This document shows, piece after piece, positions 24,630-37,578 of a DNA stretch of 64,000 nt (the stretch's first letter is position 1; every line of letters begins with the position of its first letter). This stretch comes from Castanea sativa (lineage: Eukaryota; Streptophyta; Magnoliopsida; Fagales; Fagaceae), in contig NC_134013.1 of assembly GCF_040712315.1 (NCBI RefSeq), positions 64,945,501 through 65,009,500 on the forward strand, in the 5' to 3' direction. Both the position numbers and the translations under genes were made by a program. The notes under the pieces are model-generated. The model was not told the origin of the DNA, ran no database searches, and was given only the letters and a program-made list of their open reading frames with translations.

Positions 24630-24635
24630 AATAAA
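24630..24635 (+). promoter_or_regulatory. Candidate polyadenylation signal
   Basis: AATAAA about 210 bases after the pectate lyase stop codon. Plausible but weak, since AATAAA is common in AT-rich DNA. Confidence 0.35.
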
Positions 24636-24639
24636 AGAT

Positions 24640-26245
24640 GAAGGGATTCGACTCTAGATCTTCAGAGAGTATCTCATGCGAAGATTATATGCTGTGGAAT
24701 CCACATACCTATAGAATTCATGTAGGATGAAAAAGCTACAAAATAAATAAAGCCAATACATAAGATAATTATAAAAAAAATAAAAAAACTTTCCCCACAG
24801 ATAGGGGCAGAATTGAAGTGCCAGTAAGTCATAACCAGTGGCAACTTTTGCTTTAAAACGATTTTGTGTGTTATTGACTGCATTTTCCGTATCATAAGGA
24901 AGTCAAGTGTTGATTTAATTGACTAGCTTCTTTGTTTTTCCCCTAGCCACCCTTTTATGGTGAAATCTCAATCTTTTCCTTCCGTGTACGTTAATTAGTG
25001 GAGGTGCATATGTGAACAAGAACTACTAAAGATCATCTAGCTGTGCAGAAAAAACACTTGTTAGAAAAGCGACATTATACTCCTTTTCTTTCACATTTGT
25101 TTTTGGGGGCCAAAGACTAGAATATATAATTCCAAATGTTATAATTAAATATTTATGTTGAATCTAGAATCTTCACTCTAAAAATAGAAATACTAGACAA
25201 TTAAATTGGCTCCTTCTTGTGAATTACAAATCTATTCTCGCTTAAGCTCATATATATTGACTAAATTTTTTGAAAAAAATAAGAGGCAACTAATGAAGTG
25301 CGGATCAGCTGCTAAAATTTCTTAATGAAATCTAATCTTACTAAAGTATTATTAATGAACTCTAGAGAGACAGAGATAGAATACATAAAACTATTATAAT
25401 GAAATCTATATCAACAACATTGTTCCGAATCTAGGAGTATGACCTGCTTATTGCCAGCTACATTTCCACTCGGAAAGCAAGTAATTCAGTTTCATATAAC
25501 CGAATAGATATGGTCATCTTATATGCTAAATTTCGTTGTAAATAGATGATCTTTATTATTTGATATATAAATTTATTGTGAAAATTCTATTATTAAATTA
25601 CATATTTTCTAGATTAATTCTTAACACACATGCTAAATTTTGTTGTAAACAAATGATCTTTACTATTTGATACATAAACTAATGTTTTATACATAAATTT
25701 AGAACATAAAAACTTGAAATTTATATATTTATTAAATAAGATAATTATTGATTTATGATCATTTTTAAAAATCTTGCAAGCATTTAAGGTAGAAGAAGAA
25801 AATATAATCCAATTGTAGATTTGTCAAATTTTACATCTAATAAAAAAAAGTGTAATATTATTTATTATTATACTAAAATTTTAACCCAATCCAAATATTC
25901 GTAAGAAGAGTAATATCAAAGACACAAATTTTCTTTTTATTATTATTTTTTTAGTTCATTGAGGTTGTAACTTGGAAGTTGTGATTAATTTTCCTTAAGG
26001 AAAAAAAAAAAAAAAAAACAAAGCGTTGATGCTTCCCTTTTTCCTGTCAATCAACAGAATCAACTGCTAGAGGAGTAACTTTACTATCTAAATTTATTTG
26101 ATCCAAAAAAAAAAAAAAAAAGAGAATCTAAATTTATAGGTAATGAGTCTTACATATCTACAATTGATCAAGAGAGGTGTCTTCACGTCAAGAAAACACA
26201 CTCATTTTTAGTTGCTGGTCATGATTGACTTGTTTACGTAGCACC

Positions 26246-26282
<37 letters not shown>

Positions 26283-27937
26283 GCAAATTTGTCCATTGGA
26301 CTATAACTAATCTAAAATAAAGTAACATTAATGGTCGTTGGTGAAATAGTGCGATTAGTTTAGGTAATTAATTAATACTTATGTGTGAATGGTACAATTC
26401 TATGTTTGATTAAAGGCATGCGCTAACAGGTAACACTATGTTATTGATGTATGGTTCAACTAATTTGTTACATGATGATTGCTATTTATTATCAGGTCAA
26501 AATATTAATCGATTTTTGGTACTAAATATCTTTTTAGGCTATAAAAGACTTTACTAATTAAGTTAATTGTAAACCAATATAATAGATACCAATTCTTAAT
26601 TATTAAACTATAGATTAGACCAAAAAAAGAGTCAAACTAATGAATTTGTAATGATTTGTTGCTTTTTCCCTCCTCATTTGCGGTGTTGAAAATTTTCATA
26701 TATCAATTTATTTATTTATTTGAGCATTTCAATTCTTCTTTTTTGTTCATGAATGACAAAAGGGAGCTTCCAAATTCCTAGCCACAATAACTTTAGTGAC
26801 CTCTCTTCAGACCCAAAAAGAAAAACCCTCCAACATCTTAGATTTCTTGGTTCTTCCGTTCTTCGAATGCAAAGTAAAAGATAGTCGCTTGACTTACATA
26901 TTGACAATTTTTTGAGGCATATGTTTCGAATGTACTTTGTTTTAATGGGTTAGGCATGGTACAAAAAAGAGTACAAAATCAAATATAATTGGTCCTTCAA
27001 ATTAGTGTAGATTGACATACAACTTAACTAGTAGAAGCAAATTTTCAAAAGCCACTGGACTAAGGTATATATGAACAAGTACGTGTGGAAATTTAAATCA
27101 TCTGTAGACGAATGGCTATGAATTAATGACTATCTTTATATATAGTTGAGGTATTTCCATGTCAATTTTATGCTTATTTGTAACGTGTGTTTGCTACTTT
27201 CACTGTGATTCTATCTCATTTTTTTGGACAGTGGGACTATATATACCAATATATATATTTGAATGACCTAAGTTGGTGTAATGAATTGGTGTAATGGCTT
27301 GTGACTAAAGAGTTAAGAAAAGTAATGCTACAATGATAAATTATTTTATAACAATTTTACAAAATGTTGATGTGATCAATTTTTTATTGGTTTTTATTTA
27401 GACTTATCATTAATATCACTTTTTCATTTACTAATAATTACTCACTACATCAGTAGTTTTTATATTTTTTTTGTAAAATAGTTTGTATTTATAGCATTAT
27501 TCAGTTAAGAATAACAAGTTCTTTTCATTACATAAAATAGAATAACCACTTAAAATAATGTAAGAGTTACTTTAGTAAACAAAAATATCTCACTACAGCT
27601 AGATGAAAAGAAAAAACTCATGGCTGAAAACCTAGTTGTTCAGGAAATTTCGGAGAGGTTGTTGCGACATACCTAAAATATTTCTGGCTAATTTTGGACA
27701 GCATTCGATATGAGCGGATTTGAGATTGGGTAGTCAAATCAGGGCTTCCAATTTTTATGTAAGAACTAAGAACTCTCTGCTCATTCATGAATTCAAGATT
27801 CTTAAGAAGACTAATTATTTGAACTCCACAACTGTATAATTGGTTCTCTATAAGCCACTAATCCTGTGGCTGTAAACCAATTTTCATTCCTCAAATACAC
27901 AACTAGAGGATAATACATGAAAGTTAAAAGTTGAAAC
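24640..27937. other. Intergenic stretch
   Basis: AT-rich, with homopolymers and one CT microsatellite listed separately. No gene or clear element end seen. Confidence 0.5.
26249..26281. repeat. (CT)n microsatellite
   Basis: Uninterrupted CT tract of about 33 bases. Confidence 0.9.
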
Positions 27938-27940
27938 TTA

Positions 27941-28401
27941 TGGCACATTTGGTAAACTATAACAATAATTACATAGGAGTAGGAATATATATTACAAGGA
28001 ATACAAGACGGTGTAATGTAATGGAATGAAAGCATTTTAAATCAAACTTAAGATATATTTTATGAAATATCTTACTCATATAATTATATTTCCTAAAAAA
28101 TAATATTTTTAAAATTTGAAAGAGGATTTTTTTATGATTTTTTATTTTTATAATTGTTATGTGTATATGAAAAGTTTATGTGTTTGAAAATATATTAATT
28201 TTAGAAATTAATACACGTACTAAGGAACAACTATTATATCATTTTTAGAAATAGATAGTTAATCATTAATTTTAAAGAATAACTATTCATAAGGAATGAC
28301 TATTCCCTGTAGTAAAAATATAACCAAACTACTGAATAATAGTTAAACTATAAGAATAACTATTACATTATGGTAGCTATTACAGTCTAGTTTACGTTCT
28401 C
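27941..28401 (-). mobile_element. Tourist-like MITE, family shared with 51049
   Basis: 461 bp, flanked by TTA on both sides (27938-27940 and 28402-28404). The left end TGGCACATTTGGTAAACTAT matches the reversed right end of the 51049 copy. The interior shares AAGCATTTTAAATCAAACTT, the ATATATTTTATGAAATAT region and the ATAACTATT blocks in reverse order. No coding capacity. Confidence 0.75.
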
Positions 28402-28404
28402 TTA

Positions 28405-29722
28405 TTTTCCATTTTCCATTTTGTGGTCAATAACAATAATACAATTAAACTAGCTACTATCTGATCATATCCGAACAAATAACTATAAGAGGGACACAAT
28501 CTTTGACTATTTCGAACTTGATTTTTAGGTTTCATTCCCAATGACCGAACCACATTAAAAATTGATAAAGATCCATTAGATATATGATATTGAAGGCATA
28601 TATAATTATATGTATAAGGTTTACGAATTTTTTCTTCTCTCATATGACATTCAAAATGGCAACCGAAATCCTACAAATCCCCAAATTTATTTGAATTTTG
28701 GATTCTTTTCAATTTTCTTCCCCCAGTTTTATTTCCTTATTATTATTATTATTATTATATACTATATATCATTGGAGTTGGCCATTCCAGTATCAGTTGG
28801 GAGATTGTCAGATTGATAGGGCCTAGAAAGATTTTAAATTAGAAGAAATATTGTCAAGAAGTTGAATTTCTAATACGGTTATAAAGTATGAAAATATGTT
28901 CATAAATATGTCTAACTCTTAATACTTAGAATAAAAATAAAAAAATAAAATTAAAAATTAAAAACAAGAAAGAGAGAATTGTCTAAGACTTTTATAGGTT
29001 TAAGACGTATATACACAAATTGGGGCAAATGTTGTACACATTTGCAAAAGTATGTAATATTGTACACATTTTGCAAATATATATGTACAACATTTGCCAC
29101 ATTTGTGTATCTAAAATGTTAGTTTACATTGATTATTGTTAGTATAATATAAACTAAGAATTATTGTTAGTATAATATAAACTAAGAATTTTTCAGTTGA
29201 ATATTAATTAGTTAATGATAGTCAATTTCTATGCTATGCTGTACTGGTAAACAAATTTCATTAGAAGACTCGAATTTGAGAGTTATAAAAAACAACAATA
29301 ATAAGCAAAATTATATTGACAAAATCTACAAAGTTATTAACATGCAAATATAAATTATATTATATGGTAATTAGAAGCAACATTATCCGAAATGCATTTG
29401 AAATCTCAAAAGTGCAAATGAACTCTTTTCCCTATCAAATTGTATATATGTAACCCAAGAAAAGCACATACATGTATAACATAACAAAAACAAAAAAAGA
29501 AAAAAGAAAAAAGACATTACTTGAATGAAATACAAACTATCTCAGTTTTAAAAGTAAACAAAGATCGAGGACCCTTTTTTCAAGTACTTAAATGGCTCCC
29601 TCTTAATTAAAAAGCTAATACACAAATGTATAAAGCACATGGTAACACACAACAAGTAACGTACACGGTCAAAGGACAACTCAGTATAACAATATCTTCA
29701 GTAAACATGTTAACTGTCTAGC
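28405..29722. other. Intergenic stretch
   Basis: AT-rich with an ATT microsatellite near 28739-28757 and a near-perfect 28-base direct repeat around 29134-29190. It forms the 3' flank of the arabinogalactan-protein gene. No other gene. Confidence 0.5.
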
Positions 29723-30253
29723 TTAAAAGGCGAAGAAGCCAGCAACGATGGTAGCTCCGACAGCAAGGGAGACCTTAAGAGTAGTGGCGCTGCTATCTGT
29801 GGTGGTTGCAGGAGCTGGGGCCTCATCATCAGATGTAGGTCCTGCGGCAGGGCCACCGGCGGGGCCACCTACGGGGGTTGGCACGGTCCCAGGGAAGGGG
29901 GGGGATGAGACACCGTCATCGGGGGAAGCAGCTGGGGTAGGGGTAGAGTCATCATCATCATCACTGGGAGAAGGGGAGACGGGTGTGGTAGGAGGTGGGG
30001 TGAGAGGGGCAGGGGCAGACCTAGGTGCCTCCGTGGGGGGGGAGGTGGAGGGGGGGTTAATGGGAGCAGGGGTGGAGGTAGGAGGAGAGACGGGGACTGG
30101 GGCTACGGGTGAAGATGATGGAGTGGTAGGCGGGGCTTGTGGCGCAGGCGAGACGGTGGGGGAGGTACTGGGAGAATCATCATTTTGAGCTGCTACAAAA
30201 CCAGCAGCCGCAACGAAAATGAGAGCAAGAAGAACAATCACTTGACGTGCCAT
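29723..30253 (-). CDS. Classical arabinogalactan protein
   Basis: An intronless 176-residue cell-surface proteoglycan core. ATG 30253 was chosen because MARQVIVLLALIFVAAAGFV starts a clean signal peptide. An upstream in-frame ATG would put 31 unlikely residues ahead of it. After the peptide, residues of about 24-150 are Pro, Ala, Ser and Thr rich (TSPTVSPAPQAPPTTPSSS), with many AP, SP and TP dipeptides, the usual sites for hydroxyproline-linked arabinogalactan. An Asp run (SPSDDDDDS) lies mid-protein. The C-terminus LKVSLAVGATIVAGFFAF after TDSSATT is a GPI-anchor signal. The coding strand is far more GC-rich than its surroundings. The paralog is not determined. Confidence 0.93.
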   Translation of the reverse strand: MARQVIVLLALIFVAAAGFVAAQNDDSPSTSPTVSPAPQAPPTTPSSSPVAPVPVSPPTSTPAPINPPSTSPPTEAPRSAPAPLTPPPTTPVSPSPSDDDDDSTPTPAASPDDGVSSPPFPGTVPTPVGGPAGGPAAGPTSDDEAPAPATTTDSSATTLKVSLAVGATIVAGFFAF

Positions 30254-30320
30254 GTTGTTTGTTTTTATCTGTGGTTGTACTAGTAGATTAGGATTCTTAA
30301 GATTGCAGTACTTCTCTAAG

Positions 30321-30388
30321 ATATATAGAGAAACACTGCACACCAAAGAATGAAATAAAAGGGTGGTGAGGAAAAGGAGAATATATAG
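30321..30388 (-). promoter_or_regulatory. TATA-box candidates of the arabinogalactan-protein gene
   Basis: On the minus strand CTATATAT occurs twice, at 30321-30328 and 30381-30388, 68 and 128 bases upstream of the start codon. Either could set the start of transcription. The farther one leaves a more typical leader. Confidence 0.5.
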
Positions 30389-31590
<1,202 letters not shown>

Positions 31591-32187
31591 CACAGTATAC
31601 ACTAATAATTTTAAGACCCAAGCTATGAGAAAAATGAAAAATCCCACAAAGATACTCTTATTAATAGAAAACATCGTAAGTACTGATTTAAGCTTTAGAA
31701 ATATCAAATGTTAGAAATATTAGGTTGACATCATATCATTGCTACCTAACTCGATCATTTGATTGCCCTTTGTGCATGTGTACATGTCGTTGTCGTACAA
31801 ATTTTAAACCAGCCATGTAAATAATCACCAATGCATCATCATAAAGCCAATTACAAGGATTGAATGCATTGTTAAAAAAATCCTAATTTGCGATTAACAT
31901 CCTAGTTAGTTAAAAACGTTTATGTTACGTGTATAGGTTGTATACGTACATAATTATTAAAGAAACTCCCGTTTAATGTTCCATTTTTTGTGTTACGGTA
32001 ATAAACGCACTCTTTTAAATTTGAGAGTTAAATTCCGTAATAATTGTCTCTCATAACAATTCGCTGCTCAAAAATACAGATATAAAGATAACAAAATTTT
32101 GAAGTTTGCCAATCCATTTGCCTTCTAGAAACTAACAATCCTATCTAAAGCCAAGGGGAGTATAACTATTATCTCATATATGATAAC
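31591..32187. other. Intergenic stretch
   Basis: AT-rich. Nothing recognised. Confidence 0.5.
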
Positions 32188-32204
32188 AATAAAGTAAAAC
32201 ACTT

Positions 32205-32372
32205 TTTTTTTTTAATATACGAGATAGAAATTCTACTTTGATTTAATCTAAGAATATATATGTGTGAAACTTTCTTCTATAGACTTGAACCCTGACCCTT
32301 GCCCTCTACATCTTACACCCCACAAATACTTATACTTGTAAAGTGACTATCGTATCAATGATGCACGGTGGT
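32205..32372 (-). mobile_element. SINE, minus orientation
   Basis: The reverse complement carries a GGGTCAGGGTTCAAGTCT-type B box and the TAGATTAAATC tail block, followed by a poly-A. The target duplication is AATAAAGTAAAACACTT at 32188-32204 and AATAAAATAAAACACTT at 32373-32389, with one mismatch in 17. It needs LINE-encoded enzymes to move. Confidence 0.85.
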
Positions 32373-32500
32373 AATAAAATAAAACACTTATACTAAAACG
32401 TATTACTAAAAAACACAAACTGAAAAAGTTTCTAATGAATATTTTATTAATTTATTAAAATCCTAATTACCCAAAATTAAAAACTAAAGCTGCCAGATAC

Positions 32501-32505
32501 AAATC
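32501..32505. repeat. 5-bp target duplication (left), AAATC
   Basis: Matches 40429-40433 exactly and abuts the left LTR. Confidence 0.88.
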
Positions 32506-32935
32506 TGTTAGGAATCTAATGATTTTAATTTCTATTACTCTCAATTCTAGTAGCTCTTCGAGGGAACTAGGCCTCCTTGATTCTTCTAGGGAATCAACCT
32601 CCAATAGCAATTCAAGAAAATTGGCTATTCAAGTATTATTCATCAATGATCCCTGCTACAATCTGAATTGATCCTTATATACTACTTACTAACTAACACA
32701 GTACAATACAACTTAGCCTTAACTAAGTACAACACTTAAATGCAGCAGCAATTAATGAAACTACTAGTAACTAACTCTGTACAAGCCTCCTTGCCTCTCT
32801 CCCTATCTGTATGTACAAGCCCTTCACTGCCCTGCCCACACAGCACACATCAAAACCCTTCCCTACACCCCCAAGCACCCTACCCTGCACTACCAAGCAC
32901 CCATCACTGCACTATCTCTAATCAGAGTCCTAACA
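32506..32935 (-). repeat. 3' LTR of chromovirus
   Basis: 430 bp, aligned with 39984-40428. I count about a dozen differences plus short indels by eye. Confidence 0.93.
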
Positions 32936-32949
32936 TTACCCCCTCCTTT
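32936..32949 (-). other. Polypurine tract of chromovirus
   Basis: The minus strand reads AAAGGAGGGGGTAA immediately before the 3' LTR, a clear plus-strand primer. Confidence 0.85.
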
Positions 32950-32956
32950 AAAGCAC

Positions 32957-33253
32957 CTAGCCCACAAGGTGAGGGTATTGAACTTGCAATTTATGAAGAA
33001 GTTCCCAAGTGGCATTAGCTAGAGAAAAGCCCTCCCAATGAACCAAAAACTCAGTAGCATTCTTCGACCTTCTGAGCTGACATTGCCTTTGCTGCAAGAT
33101 AGCCTTTAGTGTAGGAGTGATATTGCCCTGAGCATCAACTGGTGGAAGTGTTGGAATTGGAGTGACTGCCTGTCCAATCTTAGCCTTCAAACAAGAAACA
33201 TGGAACACCAGATGGACCCTTGAAGTGGAAGGCAAATCCAGTTTATATGCCAC
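32957..33253 (-). pseudogene. Integrase C-terminus with chromodomain
   Basis: Reads YKLDLPSTSRVHLVFHVSCL, the standard end of chromovirus integrase, then after a linker FLVHWEGFSLANATWELLHK, a chromodomain core with the aromatic W and the E/NATWE motif. In the family this module steers insertion toward marked chromatin. The piece is open but separated from the catalytic core by many stops. Confidence 0.9.
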
Positions 33254-33299
33254 AGATCCTATCTTCTACAGAATTTGAAAAGGCCCAAAGAACTTAGGT

Positions 33300-34509
33300 G
33301 CTCACTTTCCCACCTTAGACCAACGAAGGGAGTGTTGTTTGAAGGGTTGCAGCCGAAGGAAGACCTAATCACCCACCTCAAAACTCCTCTCTTGCCTATG
33401 TTTGTCAACCTACAATCTCATTCTATCTTGAGCAGATATTAAAATGCTCTTAAGAAGGCCCAAAATTTGCTGCCTAGTCAATAAAAAATCATCCACAACA
33501 GCTGTCTTAGTGAGGCCAAGGATGTAATCTAGCAACTTAGGGGGTTGAAAACCATAAAGGGCTTCAAAGGGAGTCATTTAGTGGCAGTATGGTAGTTAGT
33601 ATTAAACCAGAACTCAACCAAGGGTAACCACTCCACCCACTACTTTGGCTTGTCCCCTGCAAAGGTCTTGAGATATTGCTCAAGACTTTTGTTAACCACC
33701 TCAGTCTGATCATTATATTGAGGATGATAGGCAGCAGACATAGCTAAATCCACTCCTTGCAATCTAAATAGCTCCTCCCAAAATCTGGAAGTAAAACACA
33801 GGGTCCCTATTACTAACTATAGAAGTGGGCAACAATGTAGCTTAAAGATGTGAGCCATGAACAAGGAAGCCACTTTGACTGTAGTATAAGGGTGAGATAG
33901 TGGGATAAAATGGACATACTTAGTGAGTCTATCCACTACCACCATCACCACATCTTGCTTCAAGGACTTAGGTAAACCTTCCACAAAATCCATACTTATA
34001 GAAGTCCATGGTGTATGAGGAATCTCTAAGGGCTGCAACATGCCAGCTGGTTTGCTGGCTTCATGTTTGATCCTTTGACACATCTCACAACCCTTAATAT
34101 AATCCTTCAAGTCCGTCTTCATTTCCTTCCAAAACCAGTCCCTTTTAGCTCTGTGAAAGGTCTTCAAATAGCCAGAATATCCACCCAATGGATTGTCATG
34201 CACTAAACTCATCACTTTAGGCTTCAGACCACAATTAGAGCCCAAGTAAATTTTGCCTTTATATAACAAAAGTCCACTCTATAGACTAAACATGCCAGCA
34301 ATAGCTGGATTATTATGGAGTGTTTGTAGGATTCCTTGCACCTCAGCATCAGTAGCATAATTAGATTTCAATTCCTCAAGCCAAGTTGGATGGGGAAAAG
34401 AAATGAGAAATAGGCTACTAATATTGTTCAAGCAGAACAAACTGAAGTCTGAATGATCACAAAGAACCATCTTAGGAATTGGAAAGGCATCAAAATCAAC
34501 CAACTCCAC
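33300..34509 (-). pseudogene. Integrase core of chromovirus
   Basis: The zinc-binding part is in 34000-34269: HDNPLGGYSGYLKT and CEMCQRIKHEASKPAGML. The second His of the usual HSGH motif is Tyr. The core follows: WTSISMDFVEGLPKS gives the first catalytic Asp, then VVDRLTKYVHFIPLSHPYT. Past 33817 the frame breaks. DPVFTSRFWEELF and SAAYHPQ can be read near 33720-33800 with stops between. The segment 34279-34509 (VDFDAFPIPKMVL) is the linker from RNase H and begins at the hAT insertion. Confidence 0.88.
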
Positions 34510-34510
34510 C
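34503..34510. repeat. 8-bp target duplication (left), ACTCCACC
   Basis: Identical to 36959-36966. An 8-bp duplication is diagnostic of hAT-superfamily insertion. Confidence 0.92.
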
Positions 34511-35078
34511 CAAGGAAGTCAATACCGTACTAGAGGTTGTACCGGTTTGGTCAGCGATATGATATATTTCGGGTACCGATCAATACTGGTGTATCATTTC
34601 GGGTTTACCGCTATATATATTATTTGTATATTTATTAGTCAAATTTTATATAATTTATTAACAAAACTTAATAATTTTTTAAAATTGTATGAAGATGTAA
34701 TTACTACTACTAACTAGTTTGCAACATGACATTTCATTAATGTTTCTATCCTTTTAATAAAATGATAATATAATAATAATAAAAGTACCAAGCAATGTGA
34801 TGTCAAAAAGACAAAATTTGAAAAGTTAACTTCAGTTCTTACTTTAGCCCATTTAAACGTTATTTGTTCACATTTATTAGACTATCAAAGGCGGACAAAA
34901 CAAGAAAAGTATACAGAGAAGAGAGAACATTGATGCTGGGACCAGCTGAAGAAGAAACGACTTTTATGCTGGGACAAAGGTGAGGAAGAAGTGATGGCAG
35001 CAGCAACTGGCAGTGGGTGATTGGCGCCAGGTTAGTGACTGGAGGATGACAGTGTAGGTGATTAATATAGTTTTTTTT

Positions 35079-36788
35079 GGCGTAAATGCATTTTTAGTCC
35101 CTAAACCAATTAACGCATGTTATTTTCGTCCTTTCCGTTAGTCAACCGATGGAAATTGCTGAGGTGACTACCGGAGGAATTAAAAAATTATAAAAAATGC
35201 CCCGTCACCATGACACATCAGCATATAAATTTAAAAAATTAATTTTTTAATTTTAACTAAATAATAAAAATAAAAATATAATTAAAAACTAAAATTCACA
35301 TTAATTAAGATTGTTCTTCATGTTCTTCAGATTGTTCTTTATTTTACAACTTGTTCTTCATATTCTTTCCAATTAAATTCAGCAACCAAGAACTCAAACC
35401 TATCACAAGAACACAAACCTAGCAACCCAAGAACTCAAACCCAGATTACTAGGACATAAATGAAAACAAGAAGAAAAAACCTAACCCACCATTGCAGCCC
35501 AACCACCACCACCACCTCTGAAATTCCATTTAAACATCAAATCAAACCCTAAAACCCAAAATAAAATTCAAAAACCATACCCAACTAAATCTGAACCCAT
35601 AGAACAAATCACAGCCAAATACCCATCACCTGCAACCAACAACAGCAACGACAACCCACAACAGAAACCCCACATCCACCAACAGCAACAACAACCCACC
35701 AACACCAACACCAACACCAACACCAACCCACAACACACATAAGACCCACAACCCGACAACTACCCACACCCATGGTGAGCAAAACCACCCACCCATGGCT
35801 ACCCATGACCCCACAGTGTGCAAAACCACCCACCTATGGCTACCCCTGCCCCCACAAACCCACGCCTACCCACAGCCACCCCACAACCCCAACGACCCCA
35901 CACCGATCTGAAGCCCACCCACCCAAAGCTGATCTTGAGAAGAGAGATACCCCCGCCCCCATGAACCCACGCCTACCCACAACCACCCACAACCCCAACG
36001 ACCCCACACCGATTTGAAGCCCACCCACCCAAAGCCGATCTTGAGAAGAGAGAAGCTTCACTGAGGAAGAGAGTAGAGAGCGTAAGGGAAAGAGATGAGA
36101 AAAAAAGAAAAAAAAAGTAAAAGAAGAGAGAGGTCAGAGGAGTTTGACCTCACGAACCCACGCCTACCCACAGCCACCCACAACCCCAGTGACCCCACAT
36201 CGATCTGAAGCCCACCCACCCAAAGCTGATCTTGAGAAGAGAGAAGCTTCACAGTGAGAGGAAGAGAGTAGAGAGCGTGAGGAAAAAAGATGAGAAAAAA
36301 GGGAAAAAAGTAAAAGAATAGAGAGGTTAGAGGAGTGTAAAGTGAAAGGAAGAGAGAGAAGAAGTGATGTCCTAGTGATCTGGATTTGAGCTCTTAGGTT
36401 GCTGGGTTTGTGTTCTTATGATGGGTTTGAGTTTTTGGTTGCTGAGTTTGATTTGGGAAGAATATGAAGAACAAATTGTAAAATGAAGAACAATCTTAAT
36501 TAATGTGAATTTTAGTTTTTAATTCTGTTTTTATTTTTATTATTTAGTTAAAATTAATAAATTAAAATTTTAAATTTATATACTGATGTGTCATGGTGAC
36601 GTGGTATTTTTTTTATATAATTTTTTAATTTCTTCGGCAGCCATCTCAGCAATTTTCGTCGATTGACTGACGGAAATGACGAAAATAACACGCGTTAATT
36701 GGTTTAGGGACTAATAGTGGTAAAAATAAAATGTAGGGACTAAAATGAAAAAATGTCAAAATGTAGAGACGAAAAGTGCATTTATGCC
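35079..36788. mobile_element. Mutator-like element with long TIRs, nested in the hAT element
   Basis: 1,710 bp. Ends are GGCGTAAATGCATTTTTAGT and, reversed, GGCATAAATGCACTTTTCGT. Inverted repeats extend about 350-400 bp inward (left about 35079-35440, right about 36370-36788). Shared blocks include CCCTAAACCAATTAACGC, GTCACCATGACACATCAG and AATTCACATTAATTAAGATT. The right arm has an extra 55 bases or so near its tip. The flanks are T runs of 8 and 9, so a 9-bp duplication is possible but not provable. The interior is C-rich and repetitive, with no transposase. Confidence 0.8.
35850..36335. repeat. Internal direct repeats of the Mutator-like element
   Basis: The segment CACGCCTACCCACA...CACCCAAAGC.GATCTTGAG occurs three times, anchored at 35861, 35968 and 36159. 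The last two units (about 191 bp each) also share a purine-rich tail (AGAGAAGCTTCAC, GAGTAGAGAGCGT). It gives rise to spurious proline- and tryptophan-rich frames. Confidence 0.8.
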
Positions 36789-36958
36789 TTTTTTTTTGTA
36801 CCATCCGAATTTCAATTTCCGGCCAGAATGTCTGATTTTTGCCGGTACTGCCCAATATTTAGAACGGTACAATACAAGCATGTTTCTATACCGGTTGAGT
36901 GACCGGTAAGAGAAATACCGGTCGTAACGGCCGATACGATACGGTATTAACTCCCCTG

Positions 36959-36966
36959 ACTCCACC
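36959..36966. repeat. 8-bp target duplication (right), ACTCCACC
   Basis: Pairs with 34503-34510. Confidence 0.92.
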
Positions 36967-36990
36967 TGGTTGAGCAAAACAGATTCTGAA

Positions 36991-37317
36991 TCAAATTGAC
37001 CCCTTTTCACCTTGCCTGGATGAGACATCAGCTACTACATTTTCCTTCCCTTTCTTATAGTCAATGATAAATAAGTATCCAAGGAGCTTAGTTATCAATC
37101 TTTGGTGCATAGGGGTGCTAATTCTTTGCTCTAGCAGGTACTTTAGGCTTTGATGGTCAGTTTTGATCACAAAGGGCTGCCCAAACACATAAGGTCTTCC
37201 TTTCCTTACTGCTATAACAAGGGCCAATAACTCCTTCTCATAGGTAGATAAATGAGCACTCTTACCCTTCAAAAGTTGACTATGAAAAGCAATGGGTCTT
37301 CCTTGCTGCATCAACAC
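36991..37317 (-). pseudogene. RNase H of chromovirus
   Basis: Reads QQGRPIAFHSQLLKGKSAHL, STYEKELLALVIAVRKGRPY, VIKTDHQSLKYLLEQR and YKKGKENVVADVSSRQGE, the usual order for gypsy RNase H. The frame runs on toward NQVE, where the hAT insertion cuts it at 36958. Confidence 0.9.
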
Positions 37318-37578
37318 AACCCCAATTCCAAAACCAGAAGCATCACACTCAACTTCAAAGGGCTGAGAAAAATTAGGTAAGGCAAGTACAGGAGGTTGAG
37401 AAATAGCTTGCTTAAGGTTCTAAAATACTTGGTCAGCTTGATCAGTCCACTCAAAGGCATCCTTCTTAAGAAGATTAGTCAATGGGGCTGCAATGGACCC
37501 ATACCCTTTTATGAATTTCCTATAGTAACCTATTAACCCTAAAAATCCCTTCAAAGCTTTCACAGTTTTGGGAGTAGA

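Larger units (their letters stand above)
34511..36958. mobile_element. hAT-type non-autonomous element nested in chromovirus pol
   Basis: 2,448 bp. Termini are CAAGGAAGTCAATACCGTA on the left and, reversed, CAGGGGAGTTAATACCGTA on the right, matching at 16 of 19. The CA(A/G)GG start and the 8-bp target duplication ACTCCACC fit hAT. ACCGGT-like motifs recur near both ends, as subterminal sites often do. No transposase is present. Without the Mutator-like insertion (35079-36788) the element is about 740 bp. Confidence 0.88.

Noticed and set aside
29748..30188. 146-codon open frame opposite the arabinogalactan-protein gene
   Set aside because: It is the complement of the Pro/Ser-rich coding region, giving Gly/Val-rich sequence with no signal or domain. 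The minus-strand protein has a signal peptide and GPI tail.
35568..36061. Trp/Val/Gly-rich and Pro/His-rich frames
   Set aside because: They come from C-rich direct repeats inside the Mutator-like element and have no start context or homology.
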